DNA from: Methylorubrum salsuginis
GTDB lineage: Bacteria > Pseudomonadota > Alphaproteobacteria > Rhizobiales > Beijerinckiaceae
Length of the DNA stretch: 64,000 nucleotides
Reading direction: 5' to 3'
Assembly: GCF_900114375.1 (NCBI RefSeq)
Contig: NZ_FOSV01000005.1
Span: 124,001 to 188,000, forward strand
The notes under the pieces are model-generated. The model searched no databases. It was not told where the DNA came from and was given only the letters and a program-made list of their open reading frames with translations. A program made the position numbers and the translations under genes. The first letter of the stretch is position 1; each line of letters begins with the position of its first letter. Positions 24,630 through 34,536 of the stretch are shown here, piece after piece.

Positions 24630-25562
24630 ATGAGCGACGCCGATCTCTCGCCCACCCGCTCGTTCCAGGGCCTGATCCTGACGCTCCAGCGCTTCTGGGC
24701 GGCGCAGGGCTGCGTGATCCTCCAGCCCTACGACATGGAAGTCGGCGCGGGCACGTTCCATCCGGCCACGACGCTGCGGGCGCTGGGGCCGAAGCCCTGG
24801 AAGGCGGCCTATGTCCAGCCCTCGCGCCGTCCCAAGGACGGGCGCTACGGCGAGAACCCCAACCGGCTGCAGCACTATTACCAGTTCCAGGTGATCCTGA
24901 AGCCGAATCCGCCGAACCTCCAGGAGCTGTACCTCGCCTCGCTCGACGCGATCGGGGTCGATCTGAAGCTCCACGACATCCGCTTCGTCGAGGACGATTG
25001 GGAGAGCCCGACGCTCGGCGCCTGGGGCTTAGGCTGGGAATGCTGGTGCGACGGTATGGAGGTGAGCCAGTTCACCTATTTCCAGCAGGTCGCGGGCTTC
25101 GAATGCGCGCCGGTCGCGGGCGAGTTGACCTACGGCCTGGAGCGCCTCGCCATGTATGTCCAGGGCGTCGAGAACGTCTACGATCTCAACTTCAACGGCG
25201 GTGAGGGCGACGCCAAGGTCACCTATGGCGACGTGTTCTTGCAGGCCGAACAGGAATACTCGCGCCACAACTTCGAGGCCGCCGACACGGCGATGCTGTT
25301 CCGGCAGTTCACCGACGCCGAAAAGGCCTGCCGCAGCTACCTCGACGCGGGCGCGCCCTCGGACGAGACCGGCCGCCACCGCATGGCGCAGCCGGCCTAC
25401 GACCAGTGCATCAAGGCGAGCCATGTCTTCAACCTGCTCGACGCCCGCGGCGTCATCTCGGTGACCGAGCGCCAGAGCTACATTCTGCGGGTGCGCGAGT
25501 TGGCCAAGGCCTGCGGCGCGGCGTGGCTGAAGACCGAGAGCGGCGGCGCCGCCGCGGCGTGA
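24630..25562 (+). CDS. glyQ: Glycyl-tRNA synthetase alpha subunit
   Basis: Catalytic half of the bacterial alpha2beta2 GlyRS, which charges tRNA-Gly. The 310-residue product carries [38 protein letters not shown] and [20 protein letters not shown], which are near-invariant in GlyQ. The ATG at 24630 gives the usual length; the longer frame upstream is spurious. The partner glyS lies about 2 kb downstream with a PhoX-like gene in between. Confidence 0.97.
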   Translation: MSDADLSPTRSFQGLILTLQRFWAAQGCVILQPYDMEVGAGTFHPATTLRALGPKPWKAAYVQPSRRPKDGRYGENPNRLQHYYQFQVILKPNPPNLQELYLASLDAIGVDLKLHDIRFVEDDWESPTLGAWGLGWECWCDGMEVSQFTYFQQVAGFECAPVAGELTYGLERLAMYVQGVENVYDLNFNGGEGDAKVTYGDVFLQAEQEYSRHNFEAADTAMLFRQFTDAEKACRSYLDAGAPSDETGRHRMAQPAYDQCIKASHVFNLLDARGVISVTERQSYILRVRELAKACGAAWLKTESGGAAAA

Positions 25563-25648
25563 CGCTTGGGCGCGGGCGCCGTCATCGAAGCGACATGCGA
25601 GGGGGCTAGCGCCGGGACCTCGACCGACGCTTTCGCGACGAGCCCGCG

Positions 25649-27526
25649 ATGTCCGACACCCCCTCCCCCGATCTCGACGCCCTCATCGCCGTCCGCCTCT
25701 CCCGGCGCGGCCTGATCCGCGGCGTGGGCGCCGCCGCCTTGACCGCCGGCCTCCCCATGCCGGCGATGGCCGCCGAGCCGCCGGCCTTCGACTTCCCCGA
25801 ACTGGCGGCGGGCGTCGACGAGCATCTCCACGTGGCCGAGGGCTACGAGGCGCAGGTGCTGCTGCGCTGGGGCGACCCGCTGTTTCCCGACGTGCCGGCC
25901 TTCGACCCGACGGCGCAGAGCGCGGAAGCGCAGGACAAGCGCTTCGGCTACAACAACGATTTCGTCGGCTTCATCCCGATCGGGGGCCGAGCCGACCGCG
26001 GCCTGCTCGTGGTCAACCACGAATACACCAACGCCGAACTGATGTTCCCCGGCCTCGGCGCCTCCGACCGCAAGGGCGTGATCGCCGCGTTGTCGCCGGA
26101 GCAGGTCGCCATCGAGATGGCGGCCCATGGCGGCTCTGTCGTGGAAATTCTCTACGAGAACGGTCGCTGGGCCCCGGTGATCGGGTCGCGCTACACCCGC
26201 CGCATCACCGCGAATACGCCGATGACGCTCACCGGCCCCGCTGCCGGCCATCCCCGGCTCACGACGGCCGCCGATCCCGAGGGGCGTCGGGTCGAGGGGA
26301 TGATCAACAACTGTTCCGGCGGGGTAACGCCCTGGGGAACGTGGCTCTCGGGCGAGGAGAACATCCACTATTACTTTCAAGGCGCACTGCCGGAGGGCCA
26401 TCCAGAGGCCGGCAATGCCAAGGGGATGGGGATGGGCAGCCCGCAATATGCCTGGGGCCGCTTCCACGAACGGTTCGATCTCTCGAAAAATCCCAACGAA
26501 CCCAACCGCTTCGGATGGGTGGTGGAGATCGACCCGTTCGATCCGGGCTCGATGCCGAGGAAGCGCACGGCGCTGGGCCGCTTCAAGCACGAGGGTGCGG
26601 CGGGGGTGACGGCGGGGGATGGACGCTACGTCGTCTATCTCGGCGACGACGAGCGGTTCCAGCACGTCTACCGCTTCGTCAGCGCGGGCCGCGTCGGGGC
26701 CACTCGTGCGGAGAACTCGACCCTACTCGATTCCGGAACGCTCAGCGTCGCCCGTTTCGAGGCCGACGGCACCGGCCGCTGGCTCCCGCTGACCCACGGC
26801 CAAAATGGGCTCGACGCCACCAACGGCTTCGCTTCCCAGGCCGACGTCCTGATCGAGACCCGCCGCTCGGCCAAGCTTTTGGGCGGCACCCCGATGGACC
26901 GCCCGGAGGACATCGAGGCCAACCCCAGGACCGGCCGCGTCTACGTGATGCTGACCAACAACACCAAGCGCACGCCCGAGCAGACCGACGCCGCCAACCC
27001 GCGGGCGGCCAACGCCTTCGGCCACGTGATCGAGATCACCCCCGACGGCGGCGATCACGTCTCCGAAAACTTCCGCTGGGAGGTGCTGGTCCGCTGCGGC
27101 GATCCGGCGAGACCTGAGGTGAAGGCGACCTTCTCGGCGCTGACCTCCCCCGATGGCTGGTTCGGCATGCCGGACAATTGCGCCTTCGATTCGAGCGGCC
27201 GGCTCTGGATCGCCACCGACGGCAACAACCGCCGCGCCACCGGCCGGGCCGACGGCATCTGGGCGGTGGAGACGGAGGGGCCGCGCCGGGGCACCTCGAA
27301 GCATTTTCTGCAAGTGCCGGTCGGCGCCGAGATGTGCGGCCCCTGCTTCGCCCCGGACGACCGCACCTTCTTCGTCGCCGTCCAGCATCCGGGCGAGCCC
27401 GACGAGGAGGGCGCCCTCGGCTCCTTTGAGAAGCCCTCGACCCGCTGGCCGGATTTCTCCCCCGACATGCCGCCCCGCCCCTCCGTGGTGGCGGTGACGC
27501 GCAAGGGCGGCGGGCGGATCGGCTGA
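25649..27526 (+). CDS. PhoX-family alkaline phosphatase-like protein (Tat-exported)
   Basis: A 625-residue protein of the PhoX/DUF839 family. A twin-arginine signal is visible ([10 protein letters not shown], residues 18-27) followed by an Ala-rich stretch ending PAMAAEPP. The body has [66 protein letters not shown] and [20 protein letters not shown], as in the family. PhoX enzymes use Ca and Fe and act in the periplasm on phosphate esters. It lies between glyQ and glyS, an arrangement I have not verified elsewhere. Substrate is not proven. Confidence 0.9.
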   Translation: MSDTPSPDLDALIAVRLSRRGLIRGVGAAALTAGLPMPAMAAEPPAFDFPELAAGVDEHLHVAEGYEAQVLLRWGDPLFPDVPAFDPTAQSAEAQDKRFGYNNDFVGFIPIGGRADRGLLVVNHEYTNAELMFPGLGASDRKGVIAALSPEQVAIEMAAHGGSVVEILYENGRWAPVIGSRYTRRITANTPMTLTGPAAGHPRLTTAADPEGRRVEGMINNCSGGVTPWGTWLSGEENIHYYFQGALPEGHPEAGNAKGMGMGSPQYAWGRFHERFDLSKNPNEPNRFGWVVEIDPFDPGSMPRKRTALGRFKHEGAAGVTAGDGRYVVYLGDDERFQHVYRFVSAGRVGATRAENSTLLDSGTLSVARFEADGTGRWLPLTHGQNGLDATNGFASQADVLIETRRSAKLLGGTPMDRPEDIEANPRTGRVYVMLTNNTKRTPEQTDAANPRAANAFGHVIEITPDGGDHVSENFRWEVLVRCGDPARPEVKATFSALTSPDGWFGMPDNCAFDSSGRLWIATDGNNRRATGRADGIWAVETEGPRRGTSKHFLQVPVGAEMCGPCFAPDDRTFFVAVQHPGEPDEEGALGSFEKPSTRWPDFSPDMPPRPSVVAVTRKGGGRIG

Positions 27527-27569
27527 AGTCATCTCGACGCGGCCCGACCGGGCGGCTATTCCCGCGCGC

Positions 27570-29660
27570 ATGCCCGATCTTCTCCTCGAACTCCGCTCCG
27601 AAGAAATCCCCGCGCGCATGCAGCGGCGTGCGGCCGAGGATCTGAGGAAGCTCGTCACCGATGCGCTGGTGGAGCGCGGCTTCCTCTACGAGGGCGCCAA
27701 GGCCTTCGCGACGCCCCGGCGCCTCGCTTTGCACGTGGCCGGTCTCCCGGCCCGCGGCGAGGCGGTGCGGGAGGAGCGGCGCGGGCCCCGCGTCGGCGCG
27801 CCGGACGCCGCCGTCCAGGGGTTCTTGAAGGGGGCCGGGCTCGCCAGCCTCGATCAGGCGACGACCGTCACCGACCCGAAGAAGGGCGAATTCTATCTCG
27901 CGGTGATCGAGCGGCCCGGCCGCGAGACGCTGGACGTGCTGGCCGAGATCCTGCCCGGCATCATCAGGAATTTTCCCTGGCCGAAATCGATGCGCTGGGG
28001 CGCGGCCTCGGCCCAGCCCGGCAGCTTGCGCTGGGTGCGCCCGCTGCAATCGATCGTCGCCACCTTCGGCCCGGAGACGGAGAATCCGGAGGTCGTGCCG
28101 TTCTCGGTCGACGGGATCACGGCGGGCACCACCACCTACGGCCATCGCTTCCTGGCGCCCGAGCCGTTCGAGGTGCGCCGCTTCGACGATTACGTCCAGG
28201 CTCTGGAGCGCGCCCACGTCATCCTCGACGCGGACCGGCGCAAGGACATCATCCTTCACGACGCCCGCGATCTCGCCTTCGCCCGCGGCCTCGACCTCGT
28301 GGAGGATGACGGCCTGCTCGAAGAGGTGGCCGGCCTCGTCGAGAAGCCGGTGGTGCTGATGGGCTCGTTCGACGAGCGCTTCCTGGAGATCCCGTCGGAG
28401 GCCATCCGGGCGACGATCCGCGCCAACCAGAAATGCTTCGTGCTGCGGAAATCCGGCACCGAGGAACTGGCCCCGGCCTTCCTACTGGTCTCGAATCTGG
28501 TGGCCTCCGACGGCGGCGCCGCGATCACCGCGGGCAACGAGCGCGTGGTGCGCGCCCGGCTCTCGGACGCGCGCTTCTTCTGGGAGACGGATAAAGCCAC
28601 CAAGCTGGAAGACCGGCTGCCGAAGCTCGACACCATCGTCTTCCACGAAAAGCTCGGGACGCAGGGGGAGCGCATCGCCCGCATCGCGGCGCTCGCGAAA
28701 GAGATCGCCCCGTTGGTCGGCGCCGACCCGGCGCTCGCCGAGCGCGCCGCCCGGCTCGCGAAGGCCGACCTCGTCACCGAGATGGTCGGCGAGTTCCCGG
28801 AATTGCAGGGCCTGATGGGCCGCAAATACGCGGCGCTCCAGGGCGAGCACGCAAGCGTCGCCGCCGCCATCGAGGAGCATTACAAGCCGGTCGGCCCCTC
28901 CGACCGGGTGCCGACCGATCCGGTCTCGATCGCGGTGGCGCTCGCCGACAAGCTCGACACGCTGGTGGGCTTTTGGGCGATCGACGAGAAGCCGACCGGG
29001 AGCAAGGATCCGTTCGCGCTGCGTCGGGCGGCGTTGGGTGTGATCCGCGCCGTGATCGAGCGGTCCTTGCGCTTGTCGCTGACCGCGCTGCTGGAGCGCC
29101 GCTTTGCGCAGGCCGGTGCGGAGCGCACCGCGGATCTCCTCGCCTTCTTCGCCGACCGCCTCAAAGTCTATCTCCGCGATCAGGGCGCCCGCCACGACCT
29201 GATCGACGCCGTCTTCGCCCTGCCCGGCCAGGACGATCTCCTGCTCGTCGTCCGCCGGGTCGAGGCGCTCGGCGCCTTCCTCGGCACCGACGACGGCAAG
29301 AACCTGCTGGCGGGCTACAAGCGCGCGGCCAACATCCTGCGCATCGAGGAGAAGAAGGACGGTCGCGCCTACGACGCCGCCCCGGACGCCGCCCGCGCGG
29401 CCGCCGGCCAACCCGAGGAGCGGGCGCTCGCCGAAGCGCTGGAATCCGCCCGGGCCGAGGCCTCCGCGGCGGTCGCAGCGGAAGATTTTTCGGGAGCGAT
29501 GCGGGCGCTGTCGCGGCTGCGGGCGCCGGTGGATGCGTTCTTCGAGAAGGTCACGGTCAACGCCGACGATCCGGGCTTACGCGAAAACCGCCTCCTCCTC
29601 CTCAACGCGCTGCGCGCCGCCACCCGCGAAGTCGCCGACTTTTCGCGCATCGAGGGGTGA
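27570..29660 (+). CDS. glyS: Glycyl-tRNA synthetase beta subunit
   Basis: Second subunit of bacterial GlyRS. The 696-residue product starts [21 protein letters not shown] and has [21 protein letters not shown] and [19 protein letters not shown] with the HD-like core, and the C-terminal anticodon-binding region (DALR-like, about residues 560-680). Length matches the family. It is separated from glyQ by the PhoX-like gene, with 43 bases between that stop and the glyS start. Confidence 0.97.
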   Translation: MPDLLLELRSEEIPARMQRRAAEDLRKLVTDALVERGFLYEGAKAFATPRRLALHVAGLPARGEAVREERRGPRVGAPDAAVQGFLKGAGLASLDQATTVTDPKKGEFYLAVIERPGRETLDVLAEILPGIIRNFPWPKSMRWGAASAQPGSLRWVRPLQSIVATFGPETENPEVVPFSVDGITAGTTTYGHRFLAPEPFEVRRFDDYVQALERAHVILDADRRKDIILHDARDLAFARGLDLVEDDGLLEEVAGLVEKPVVLMGSFDERFLEIPSEAIRATIRANQKCFVLRKSGTEELAPAFLLVSNLVASDGGAAITAGNERVVRARLSDARFFWETDKATKLEDRLPKLDTIVFHEKLGTQGERIARIAALAKEIAPLVGADPALAERAARLAKADLVTEMVGEFPELQGLMGRKYAALQGEHASVAAAIEEHYKPVGPSDRVPTDPVSIAVALADKLDTLVGFWAIDEKPTGSKDPFALRRAALGVIRAVIERSLRLSLTALLERRFAQAGAERTADLLAFFADRLKVYLRDQGARHDLIDAVFALPGQDDLLLVVRRVEALGAFLGTDDGKNLLAGYKRAANILRIEEKKDGRAYDAAPDAARAAAGQPEERALAEALESARAEASAAVAAEDFSGAMRALSRLRAPVDAFFEKVTVNADDPGLRENRLLLLNALRAATREVADFSRIEG

Positions 29661-29696
29661 GCCGCATCCCCTCTCCCCGCGATGCGGCGAGAGGGG
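29661..29696 (+). terminator. GC-rich hairpin after glyS
   Basis: Two alternative stems overlap: GCCGCATC (29661-29668) with GATGCGGC (29681-29688), and CCCCTCTC (29668-29675) with GAGAGGGG (29689-29696). Similar CCCCTC..GAGGGG hairpins follow the genes ending at 34039 and 39244. Probably a transcription-end element; no T run. Confidence 0.5.
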
Positions 29697-30025
29697 AGCC
29701 AGGGTGATTGCTGCTCAACCGAGCCCTCCGGTCGCCTGCGGCCCAGGGCGGCGTCGAATCAGATCGAACGTAGGGCAGTCTGCTGAGGGCGGCTTGCGGA
29801 CGTTACCGGCGCTGTTAGTCCGATATGGGTCGACCTTTTGCGAACCGGTCATGGCAGCCGCTTTCGACTCATTGCTGACCATCAGGATGTCCGCTTTAGG
29901 GCTCTCCATGACGCCCATTTGCTAAAGGTAATGTGTTGCAACGAATATGCATTGCACAGCCCTTGTTGGCGGCTGAAAGGGCATCCAGCGACGCCATCGA
30001 TTTTATTCAAATAATGTTGACCAAG
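29697..30025. other. Degenerate sequence at the left side of the accessory island
   Basis: No plausible gene. It contains the first copy (29805-29868) of a 64-base repeat that recurs at 30718-30781. Base composition falls towards AT from about 29900. Short frames here look like decayed sequence. Confidence 0.5.
29805..29868 (+). repeat. Degenerate direct repeat, copy 1
   Basis: Shares AGTCCGATATGGGTC, CGAACCGG and AGCCGCTTTCGAC with 30718-30781 at the same spacing. Roughly 80 percent identical by eye. The two copies flank the ORFan gene at 30026-30475. Confidence 0.6.
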
Positions 30026-30475
30026 CTACTTGTCTTGATTAGTCATTAGATTTTGCGGATATGATTTTGTAGCTCGTGCGAGCCAAACCCAAGCGTCACC
30101 ATTGCGAAAATATTTAAACCGATAAGGCTTCGATCCTTCACTGTCATAGCCTGGATGCTCGCGAATATAAAACTCTACCCAGATATTTTTAATTCTCTGG
30201 TGTTCAGCTCTCGATTTTAGATCGTAATCTAATATTCTGCGAAAATAGTCCACAAATTTTGATTTATCATAATCAATCGGCAAAGAAATTCTTGCACGAA
30301 TGATTCTATGCTCGACTTCCTCGCCGCTGCTGCAAGTATCAAAATATGATACGGTGTCCGTGTTGATTTTGTAATAGCTTTGCTCATTTTCTGGAAACAA
30401 AAATTGCATTAATTGGCTGGAATGTATTGAGACCAGGATAACTAGAATGAGAAAAAATCGCCAAACTTTGTCCAT
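30026..30475 (-). CDS. ORFan: small membrane-anchored or secreted protein
   Basis: A 149-residue product with an N-terminal hydrophobic segment (about residues 3-22) and a polar body rich in Tyr, Asp and Lys. Codon use is strongly AT-biased compared with neighbours (many ATT, AAA, TAT), which suggests recent transfer. No family is recognised. The ATG at 30473-30475 starts right before the hydrophobic segment; an in-frame upstream start would add nine residues. It is flanked by two copies of a degenerate repeat. Confidence 0.6.
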   Translation of the reverse strand: MDKVWRFFLILVILVSIHSSQLMQFLFPENEQSYYKINTDTVSYFDTCSSGEEVEHRIIRARISLPIDYDKSKFVDYFRRILDYDLKSRAEHQRIKNIWVEFYIREHPGYDSEGSKPYRFKYFRNGDAWVWLARATKSYPQNLMTNQDK

Positions 30476-30666
30476 GCCGGCCTCGGGGCTGCAAACTACC
30501 ACGGCATTGCCAACTCGCAGCTAAAATGTATGCCCCGAAATTATCAATTTGCACCTATAAGATAGAGAGTCGGGCCACATGCTATGTTTAGGTTGAATAA
30601 ATCCGTAACGACCCGCCCGATCCCTGCGTGAACGTCCGCTTTCGGTCGTACAGCCAAAGCCCGCTC

Positions 30667-30707
30667 ACCACCCATAGCAGCCCATCCATGTGGTTCGGTT
30701 TAGGTGT
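30667..30707 (+). repeat. Short degenerate repeat, copy 1
   Basis: This 41-base sequence matches 31957-31997 with about six differences. The shared core is TGGTTCGGTTTAGGTGT. It is adjacent to the 64-base repeat at 30718. Confidence 0.55.
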
Positions 30708-30717
30708 GGAGAGGCGA

Positions 30718-30781
30718 ACCAGCGCTATCAGTCCGATATGGGTCACCTTTAAACGAACCGGACCTGACAGCCGCTTTCGAC
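30718..30781 (+). repeat. Degenerate direct repeat, copy 2
   Basis: Second copy of the 64-base element at 29805-29868, in the same orientation. The intergenic stretch 30476-30992 otherwise holds no convincing gene; short frames across it appear to be decay products. Confidence 0.6.
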
Positions 30782-30992
30782 CCAACTCGGACCCTCGCGG
30801 CGTGGATCGCGTATGTCCGAACTTACCAGAAAGCAGCCACGCGTTGCGCGTTTCGTTCATGGGTTTCGTGGGTCGTGAAGGCTTGAAGTCCTTGAGCAAA
30901 ATTTACCCACAAAACTCCTGATTTCTGCGTGGTGGGGCCGCCTGCGCGACCGTGTGCAGAAGCCAAGAAAGATTGCTTGCGGGCTGCGCCGG

Positions 30993-31418
30993 ATGCAGTT
31001 CAATGTCTTGACAACGACCATTATGTGGTTGAGGCAAATCGGCATGAGCAGCGACCGGGCCAGCAAAATTATATTTGCAATTATATGTGCGACATTCGTG
31101 TTGCCTCTAATAATAATTTTGCCACTTCTCATGACATCCGTAGGCCCATTACACGAGTCGAAAGGAGCAATAAATTACAAGCTGGACAAACATTGCGTAG
31201 GTATGCCTTGTTGTCTCTTGTACATCACTACTGATCATAGAGAGTTGGCCGTATTCAGAGGTGTCAATACATATTGTGGCGATATGTATCCGGCGGGAAC
31301 ACAGGTTGTATTTACGTTCCGAAAAAGTATATTAGGAAAAATTTTGGTCGAAAATATATATAGCGCGACCAATTCATCCCATCTTATGAGAAACCACCCG
31401 GCTCCACGCTTCTCATGA
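30993..31418 (+). CDS. ORFan: putative single-pass membrane protein
   Basis: About 141 residues, AT-rich codon use. A strong hydrophobic segment follows the start region (about residues 25-50, rich in Ile and Leu), then a polar domain with five cysteines including CVGMPCC. The start is uncertain: ATG at 30993 or 31023 would both precede the membrane helix. No family is recognised. Supported by an open frame in AT-rich DNA, where long frames are less likely by chance. Confidence 0.42.
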   Translation: MQFNVLTTTIMWLRQIGMSSDRASKIIFAIICATFVLPLIIILPLLMTSVGPLHESKGAINYKLDKHCVGMPCCLLYITTDHRELAVFRGVNTYCGDMYPAGTQVVFTFRKSILGKILVENIYSATNSSHLMRNHPAPRFS

Positions 31419-31538
31419 AGCGAATGACCGCGCAGCAACCTAAGTCGCTACTTTGTTGGGGCTTGGCTTTTGTGGAAGTCATAATTTCTGCGCACGCGCG
31501 ATCGAATTCGAGAGTTTCTGCAAAACAACGGTGTCAGC

Positions 31539-31784
31539 ATGTGGAACTTTTGGCTTCCAGTAGCTTGTGCGATCACAGTACTTACTTTCGTACGAGGGTT
31601 TTGGCGTTTTAATAAAGATAGATCGGAATGGTCAAAGGACTTTTGGGGTCTGGGAATGCCTGATCTAAGAATAACGATTGCAATAATATTGATGTCATGG
31701 ATATTTTCTGCAGCGGTTTACTCTTGCAGGAGTTATGGTTTGTTTTGCCGCGTGAATCCGCAAACAGACAGATTGGAACGATAG
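31539..31784 (+). CDS. ORFan: small two-helix membrane protein
   Basis: An 81-residue frame with a hydrophobic N-terminus (about residues 3-20) and a second hydrophobic segment (about 44-63), separated by a basic, Trp-rich loop. AT-rich codon use as in the two other ORFans of this island. No ribosome-binding site of note; family not recognised. Confidence 0.4.
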   Translation: MWNFWLPVACAITVLTFVRGFWRFNKDRSEWSKDFWGLGMPDLRITIAIILMSWIFSAAVYSCRSYGLFCRVNPQTDRLER

Positions 31785-32305
31785 GTTATTTCATCGCTGA
31801 TCGCTGTTCTCCTTATTCCTCCATGCCCGTGTGAATAAGTTTTCGCACCGATCACCGCGGCCAAGCTGTTGCAAAATTCTTGAGTTTCGAAGAGAGCGGC
31901 GTCCGGTCTGATCGCGAAGCGGTCGTCCTCGTGGCGCGTGAGCGATGCCTGCTTTCCACCCTTAGTAGCCCATCCGTTTGGTTCGGTTTAGGTGTACCCA
32001 TAGCGCACCCTGCGCCGCAGTCTGTTTTGGATATCGACACGGACTATCCAAAACGGACTTTTCCATGCGAACCATCCATAGAGAACTGGCGCGGTGGAAT
32101 GCTCGGAGGCGGACACCCCACGAATCCGCATAGGGCGGAAAGCAGGCCCCCGCATGGTTCAGCGGATTGGGTTTGGCCCCTGGCCGGCGCGGGCGTGGAT
32201 CACAGTGCCGACATCGGATTCGTGTCTCTCCTGACGCGCCCACCGCCTCGTCGAGCCCAGACGGGAAACCGGCGGCGGGCGTGAGCCGGTCCGAGGGGAC
32301 CCGCC
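31785..32305. other. Gene-poor stretch of the accessory island
   Basis: No gene is supported. It contains the second copy (about 31957-31997) of the 41-base repeat, and base composition returns to high GC after about 32070. Short frames on both strands look random. Confidence 0.5.
31957..31997 (+). repeat. Short degenerate repeat, copy 2
   Basis: Matches 30667-30707, sharing TGGTTCGGTTTAGGTGT and the preceding AGCCCATCC. Same orientation, 1.29 kb apart. Confidence 0.55.
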
Positions 32306-32590
32306 GATGCCGAACCGCCGTCTGTCGAACGCGCCACACTCTGGGCCAGGGTGGCGTCCGGCCCGGCCCTGGCCGACGGCGTCACCGCCGTCACGCTGCT
32401 GCCGGGAGGGCACGCGGAGGTCACCCGCGTCATGCGGTGACCGGGACGACAGCATCCGAATCGTGATCCCGGCCGACCAGATCGACGATATCCTCAAAAG
32501 CCTCGAGTTGCGCGATCCGAACGGCACCGTGCGAGCCTGCGCCTCGATGGACCGGCCCGGGCCGAGGAGGCCCTGAAGCGGCTTCCGAGC
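32306..32590 (+). pseudogene. Frameshifted remnant of a DUF4139-like gene
   Basis: Reading across three frames restores a continuous protein-like text. LADGVTAVTLLPGGHAEVTRV lies in the frame of base 32342, IRIVIPADQIDDILKSLELRD in the next frame from about 32459, and LDGPGRAEEALKRLP back in the first from about 32545. DUF4139-type proteins contain such a beta-strand plus PxDQxDDxLKSL pattern. A stop codon follows the first segment. The two compensating frameshifts and the missing remainder mark a decayed gene. Confidence 0.45.
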
Positions 32591-32902
32591 CGCAGATCGG
32601 GTTCAGCCGCGACATTCAGGACAGGACCGCCATCGCGGACGTCCGAAGCGATGCTCCGACAGGCGGGGGCCGGCTGCCGGGCCGAGCCTGTTCGGCCCGA
32701 TGCCCTCGCCGGATGAGGGCCGCCGCAGCGCCCGCTTCCAGCGATCAAGGCGTGGCGGCTCTTCTCGACCCTATTCGGGTCTCCTTCGCCCGCCCGAAAC
32801 CTGTCGTCGAAAAAATCATCCACCGGACGTTGCGCCGTGGAAACAGACGCCGGCCCGCGAATCGTGCGACTCGATTCCTGTTGAATTGATTCTAGCCGGC
32901 AC

Positions 32903-34039
32903 ATGACACGCTTCGACGCGCCTGCCCTGATCGATGCGTGCTACGCCGCCGCCCTCGATCCGACCCTGTGGCCGGCGGCGCTCGACGGGATCGCGCGGGC
33001 GGTCGGGGGCCGAGGCGGGTTGATCGTCTCGCACGATCCCCGGCGCACGCCGCTGACGCTGCATTCGGAAAGCCTCGGCGCGATCAACCACGATTACGGC
33101 GCCGGGGGCTGGTGGCGGTTCGACACGCGCATCGCCCGGGCCAACGCGCTGGGCCTCGCCGCCGGCTCGGTCGTCTGCGACGAGATGTATTTTCCCGCCG
33201 AGGACAAGCGGCGCGATCCGTTCATCCAGGATTTCTTCGGCGGGCACGGCCTCGACAACCTCGCCGGCTGCCTCGACACCGATCCGATCGACGGCACCGG
33301 CCTGTCCTTCAGCGCCCCGCGGGAGGCCGCGCGCGGGCCGTTCGAGGGCTACGAGCTGGACCGGTTGCGGTTGCTCGGCCCCCACGCCACGCGGGCGTTC
33401 AAGCTGACCACGATCCTCGGCGAGGCCCGGCGCGGGGTGGGCGATCTCGGCGCGGCGCTCGACCGGATGCGGGCCGGCATCGTCGCCCTCGACCGGTCCG
33501 GCTGCGTGCGCAGCGTCAACGCGGCGGCCGAGGCGCTGGTGGCGGGCTACCTCGTCCTGCGCACCGGCCGCGCCCCGGAGGCGGCGGAACCCGCCGACCG
33601 CGACCGGCTCGGGCGCTTCCTCGCCGAGTACCTGCCCGGTCCCGGCGTCCCGCGGAAAACCTCGATCCTGCTGCGGCGCAAGGGCGGCGGGCGCCCGCTC
33701 TTCGTCGAGGCGCTGCCCCTGCCCGGCGGCGGCGCCGATTGCGCCTGGACCGGCAACTGGACCGGCCACGGCGTGAACGGCCTGATCCTGCTGGTGCGCG
33801 ATCTCCTCGCCCCCTCCGCCCGTGCCGTCGAACCGCTGCTGGAGCCTCTCGGCCTCACCGCGGCGGAAGCGCGGGTCGCCGCCCTGATCGGCCGCGGCGC
33901 GAGCCCGCGCGCGGCGGCGGCGACGCTTTCGGTCGGCGAGAGCACCGTGCGGACGCAGCTCAAGGCGATCTACGCCAAGCTCGGCATCCACCGGCAGAGC
34001 GAGCTGGCGGTGCTGGTGACGCGGTTGGACGGCGTGTGA
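32903..34039 (+). CDS. LuxR-type helix-turn-helix transcriptional regulator
   Basis: A 378-residue regulator. The C-terminal 65 residues are a LuxR/GerE HTH: LTAAEARVAALIGRGASPRAA, VGESTVRTQLKAIYAKLGIHR. The N-terminal part has no clear receiver domain and resembles the sensory region of stand-alone regulators of this family in Rhizobiales, possibly PAS-like in the middle (GIVALDRSGCVRSVNAAAE, about 193-211). The gene directly follows the accessory island. Its target is unknown. Confidence 0.85.
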   Translation: MTRFDAPALIDACYAAALDPTLWPAALDGIARAVGGRGGLIVSHDPRRTPLTLHSESLGAINHDYGAGGWWRFDTRIARANALGLAAGSVVCDEMYFPAEDKRRDPFIQDFFGGHGLDNLAGCLDTDPIDGTGLSFSAPREAARGPFEGYELDRLRLLGPHATRAFKLTTILGEARRGVGDLGAALDRMRAGIVALDRSGCVRSVNAAAEALVAGYLVLRTGRAPEAAEPADRDRLGRFLAEYLPGPGVPRKTSILLRRKGGGRPLFVEALPLPGGGADCAWTGNWTGHGVNGLILLVRDLLAPSARAVEPLLEPLGLTAAEARVAALIGRGASPRAAAATLSVGESTVRTQLKAIYAKLGIHRQSELAVLVTRLDGV

Positions 34040-34076
34040 GCGCGCTTTTCCCCTCGATCGCGTCGGGTTCGGCCGC

Positions 34077-34108
34077 CCCCTCGCCCCGCCTGCGGCGAGA
34101 GGGGGTGC
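34077..34108 (+). terminator. GC-rich hairpin after the LuxR gene
   Basis: CCCC-TCGCC and GGCGAGAGGGG pair with a small bulge and no T run. Same style as the hairpins after glyS and icd. Confidence 0.4.
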
Positions 34109-34157
34109 GCGTTGCGAACGGGCCGAGGGGAGCGATCCCGTCGGCGAGGAAAAGAGC

Positions 34158-34409
34158 TCAGCCCTTCCGGCCCTTCTTGTAGCTCTGGATCGCGTTCTGG
34201 CAGCCGGGGGAGAGCTTGGCCATGTTCTTCTCGAAGCAGGCCTGGGTCTCCGGGCCGTCCTCGGGGGGCAGTCCGGCGCAATGGGTGGTGAAGTCGCCCA
34301 TGCATTGCTGCTGCAGCACGGCCTTGTCGTCCGCCGACATCGGCGCGGCCAGGGCCGCCGAGGCGAAGCCGGTGAGGAGGGCGGCGGACAGGATGAGACG
34401 AACCGGCAT
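34158..34409 (-). CDS. Small secreted protein with one cysteine-rich (GLG1-type) repeat
   Basis: An 83-residue protein with a signal peptide (about residues 1-21, ending ALAAP) and one cysteine-rich repeat: QQCMGDFTTHCAGLPPEDG and ACFEKNMAKLSPGCQNAI, with four cysteines. This pattern is seen in small bacterial proteins of the cysteine-rich FGFR-like repeat family, whose role is unknown. The tail is basic (YKKGRKG). Start ATG at 34407-34409. Divergent from the phospholipase-like gene. Confidence 0.75.
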   Translation of the reverse strand: MPVRLILSAALLTGFASAALAAPMSADDKAVLQQQCMGDFTTHCAGLPPEDGPETQACFEKNMAKLSPGCQNAIQSYKKGRKG

Positions 34410-34536
34410 GGAGGCTCCGACCTTCAGAGGAAAACCGTCCAGAAAGTCGCGAGACCGGCAAAGCGTTGCATTGCGCGAGCCCGGAACGGGAGAAGGACGC
34501 TTCGCGTTGAGGAGGCCGCCACACAGGAGCTTCGCC

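Noticed and set aside
30628..30921. 97-codon plus-strand ORF
   Set aside because: It runs across two degenerate repeats and resembles decayed intergenic sequence rather than a protein.
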